From Phycisphaerales bacterium UBA4658 (GTDB lineage Bacteria > Planctomycetota > Phycisphaerae > Phycisphaerales > UBA1924), in the NCBI GenBank assembly GCA_002405485.1, contig DHLW01000070.1:19934-28446 (forward strand): 8,513 nucleotides of DNA, in the 5' to 3' direction. Shown in pieces: positions 6,878-8,513 of this stretch. Both the position numbers and the translations under genes were made by a program. The stretch's first letter is position 1. Each line of letters starts with the position of its first letter. The notes beneath the pieces were generated by a model. That model did no database searches. It was not told the DNA's origin and was given only the letters and a program-made list of their open reading frames with translations.

Positions 6878-6901
6878 CCCGGCGCGGGCCGCCGCGCCGG
6901 G
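6878..6901 (+). terminator. GC-rich hairpin after pyrC
   Basis: CCCGGCGCG (6878-6886) pairs perfectly with CGCGCCGGG (6893-6901); G6887 and C6892 add a tenth pair around tetraloop GCCG. It begins one base after the pyrC TAA. There is no T-tract (TCCGGCG follows), so it is not a classical intrinsic terminator. It could stop polymerase by structure alone or protect the mRNA 3' end. Confidence 0.55.
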
Positions 6902-6968
6902 TCCGGCGATGCCGATTGGCCTGTTTCGGGCGTGTGGTCGGGCTCCGGGTCTGAGCCCAAGTGCGTGG

Positions 6969-6997
6969 TCGGTGCATCCCACTCGGCCGAGCACCGA
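6969..6997. repeat. Short inverted repeat upstream of the DCC-family gene
   Basis: TCGGTGC (6969-6975) and GCACCGA (6991-6997) are 7-bp inverted arms. The 15-base spacer holds the palindrome TCGGCCGA. It lies 16 bases before the ATG at 7014, where a repressor site or leader hairpin could be. An arm this short is not rare by chance in GC-rich DNA. Confidence 0.25.
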
Positions 6998-7013
6998 ATA
7001 CCTGAATGAGCCC

Positions 7014-7412
7014 ATGACTGCTCCGTTCACCATTCTGATTGATGGCGACTGCCCCCTGTGTGTCCGCGAGGCCAAGGTGATGCAGCGGCTGGATCGGGGG
7101 CGCGGCCGACTGGCGTTCATCGACATCGCCGCACCGGACTTTGATCCCTCGGTGTTCAACCGAACACACGCAGAGGTGATGGGGGCGATCCACGGCGTGT
7201 ATGCCGACGGTCGAATCGTGACGGGTATGGAAGTGTTCCGAGAGGCGTATTCGCTCGTCGGATATGGCTGGCTCTTGCGGCCCACCGGCTGGCCGGTGCT
7301 GCGCAGCATCTTCGATGCGATCTACCGGCTGTTTGCCTGGATTCGCCCGCGGCTGCCGGGTCGGCGGTGCTCGGGTGGCACGTGCAGAGTGCCCGGGCAA
7401 TCACGCGCGTAG
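7014..7412 (+). CDS. DCC-family (DUF393) thiol-disulfide oxidoreductase-like protein
   Basis: A 132-residue protein of the DUF393 family, named DCC for its amino-terminal Asp-Cys-Cys motif and predicted to have a thioredoxin-like fold. The motif is ILIDGDCPLC (7-16), with redox candidates Cys13 and Cys16. The central blocks DIAAPDFDP (37-45) and IHGVYADGRIVTGMEVFREA (59-78) match the usual pattern. The hydrophobic YGWLLRPTGWPVL stretch leads to a carboxy-terminal second cysteine pair, Cys119 and Cys124 (RCSGGTC), seen in many members. There is no signal peptide, so it is probably cytosolic. Substrates are unknown for the family. The ATG at 7014 was chosen because the conserved domain begins within a few residues; the open frame reaches back to 6909, but that part is low-complexity. 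It stands alone, after the pyrC hairpin, and ends 8 bases from the convergent lysA stop. Confidence 0.9.
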   Translation: MTAPFTILIDGDCPLCVREAKVMQRLDRGRGRLAFIDIAAPDFDPSVFNRTHAEVMGAIHGVYADGRIVTGMEVFREAYSLVGYGWLLRPTGWPVLRSIFDAIYRLFAWIRPRLPGRRCSGGTCRVPGQSRA

Positions 7413-7420
7413 CGGGGATT

Positions 7421-8513
7421 TCAGCTTCCGGCGATATCCTGCGCGTTCAACTCATGGGCAACAAGGTCCGCGTAGGTCTCTCGTGCGCGCACGATCTTGG
7501 CCCGCGTGCCGTCGATCAGCACCTCGGCCGGCAGCGGGTGCGAGTTGTACCGGCTGGCCATGCTCATGCCATAGGCGCCCGCGCCAAACACGCACAGAAG
7601 ATCGCCCGGCGCGACCGGCGGCAGATCTCGCCCGCGAGCGAGGAAGTCTCCGGTCTCGCAGATCGGCCCGACCACGTCGCACGCTTCGAGTCCGGGAACG
7701 CCCGGCTTTGCGGTCCGCTCGGCGGGCACGTGCTGCGGGGCGACGCTCGTAGGCCAGATGAAGTGAAACGCCTGATACAGCGCCGGACGCACAAGCGTGT
7801 GCATGCCCGCGTCGCAGATCAGGAACTTCTTGCTCCCGGAAGTCTTGACGTACTGCACCCGCGTGAGCAGCACTCCGGCGTTGGCGGCGATCGTCCGTCC
7901 AGGTTCAAGCACGACCTGCGTGCGCCGGCCTGTGGCGGTCCACTTCCGCTCAAGACGATCGGCGAGCAGGGGAACGATCGCGTCGGCATACGCCTGTGCG
8001 GGGAGCGCCTGACCACTGGTGTAGTCGGCCCCAAAGCCGCCGCCGATGTTGATCACTTCGATACGGTGTCCGACGGCTTCGAGTGCGTCGATGAGGCTCA
8101 GGACCTTGCCGATCGCTTCAACATATGGCTGCGGCGACGAGACCGGGGAGCCCAGATGCACGTGCACGCCGCAGAGCTTCAGCCACGGGTGTCCGTCATA
8201 GCTCTTGAAGAAGTCCCGCGCCCGTGCGATGTCCACGCCGAACTTGGTCTCGGCCTTTCCGGTTGTGGTGTAGGAGTGGGTCACCGGGTCCACGTCCGGG
8301 TTCACGCGCAGCGCGGCCCGTGCCTTGATGCGGAGGTTCTCTGCGATCGTCGAGATGAGCTGGAACTCGCCTTCGCTCTCAACGTTGAACAGAGCGATGG
8401 GCTCCCGGAATCCTGCGGCGGGCTCGTCATCTTCCGGGCGTCCGAGCGCGGCGATGATCTCCGACTCGGACTTGCCCACTCCGGCAAAGACGATTCTCTG
8501 CGGCGGAACGCCC
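7421..8513 (-). CDS. lysA: Diaminopimelate decarboxylase (5' partial)
   Basis: A PLP-dependent fold type III enzyme that decarboxylates meso-2,6-diaminopimelate to L-lysine, the last step of the DAP pathway. The right edge cuts the amino terminus: 363 residues of about 420 are visible, and the PLP-binding lysine is off the edge. The frame is open to the edge and reads IVFAGVGKSESEI, then FNVESEGE, RVNPDVDPVTH, TGKAETKFGVD, HVHLGSP, INIGGGFGADY (PLP phosphate loop, near 8032-8047), LEPGRTIAANAG, CETGDFLARG (active-site Cys given to the neighbouring subunit, codon 7658-7660) and GAYGMSMASRYN. The CETGDFL and EPGR motifs favour DAP decarboxylase over ornithine or arginine decarboxylases of the same fold; carboxynorspermidine decarboxylase is also less likely. 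An internal GTG at 8477-8479 is not the start, since homology continues upstream of it. The TGA lies 8 bases from the convergent DCC-family gene. Confidence 0.96.
   Translation of the reverse strand, partial: GVPPQRIVFAGVGKSESEIIAALGRPEDDEPAAGFREPIALFNVESEGEFQLISTIAENLRIKARAALRVNPDVDPVTHSYTTTGKAETKFGVDIARARDFFKSYDGHPWLKLCGVHVHLGSPVSSPQPYVEAIGKVLSLIDALEAVGHRIEVINIGGGFGADYTSGQALPAQAYADAIVPLLADRLERKWTATGRRTQVVLEPGRTIAANAGVLLTRVQYVKTSGSKKFLICDAGMHTLVRPALYQAFHFIWPTSVAPQHVPAERTAKPGVPGLEACDVVGPICETGDFLARGRDLPPVAPGDLLCVFGAGAYGMSMASRYNSHPLPAEVLIDGTRAKIVRARETYADLVAHELNAQDIAGS

Noticed and set aside
5464..6960. 498-codon open frame antisense to pyrC
   Set aside because: It mirrors pyrC across its whole length and shows no motif, only compositional Arg/His/Asp/Gly bias; pyrC is certain.
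1..8513. Search for CRISPR arrays, tandem repeats, IS ends, tRNA genes or a toxin-antitoxin or defence cluster
   Set aside because: No periodic repeats, transposase motifs, cloverleaf-like sequence or nuclease/toxin motifs were seen on either strand.

Overview
This is an 8.5 kb piece of a GC-rich (by eye about two-thirds GC), densely packed bacterial chromosome. The conserved hypothetical proteins and the PilZ-like and glycosyltransferase variants look most like Planctomycetota, perhaps Phycisphaerae. That placement rests on remembered family resemblance, not a search. I see no mobile element, CRISPR array, tRNA, rRNA or phage gene. Most of the content is ordinary housekeeping metabolism with a few unassigned accessory genes between.

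Layout. (1) Positions 2-733 (+) encode the C-terminal glutaminase half of CTP synthase (pyrG), cut by the left edge. (2) On the minus strand, a GT-A glycosyltransferase (2267-1392) is followed, with a 4-base ATGA overlap, by a conserved helical protein of unknown function (1395-730). That protein ends stop-to-stop against pyrG inside a shared CTAG. (3) Diverging from the glycosyltransferase, a small PilZ-like protein (2417-2827, +) has a strong hairpin over its ribosome-binding site and a nested inverted repeat just after its stop. (4) Positions 2986-6876 (+) hold an MFS_3 exporter, a conserved protein of unknown function coupled to it by ATGA, and, after 88 bases, a type I dihydroorotase (pyrC) closed by a 10-bp GC hairpin. 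(5) A DCC-family (DUF393) thiol-disulfide oxidoreductase (7014-7412, +) converges on diaminopimelate decarboxylase (lysA, minus strand, 7421 to beyond the right edge) with only 8 bases between them.

How the genes relate. pyrC and pyrG are early and late steps of de novo pyrimidine synthesis but belong to different transcription units here. lysA makes the last step to lysine. The exporter plus unknown protein, and the glycosyltransferase plus unknown protein, are two translationally coupled pairs, the best-supported functional links in the window. I found no clear new multi-gene system. The parts most worth following up are the 340-residue unknown protein between exporter and pyrC, the PilZ-like protein with a degenerate ligand motif and an occluded ribosome-binding site, and the dyad at 2853-2888. 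Recognisable Shine-Dalgarno sites are few; pyrC in particular may be leaderless.
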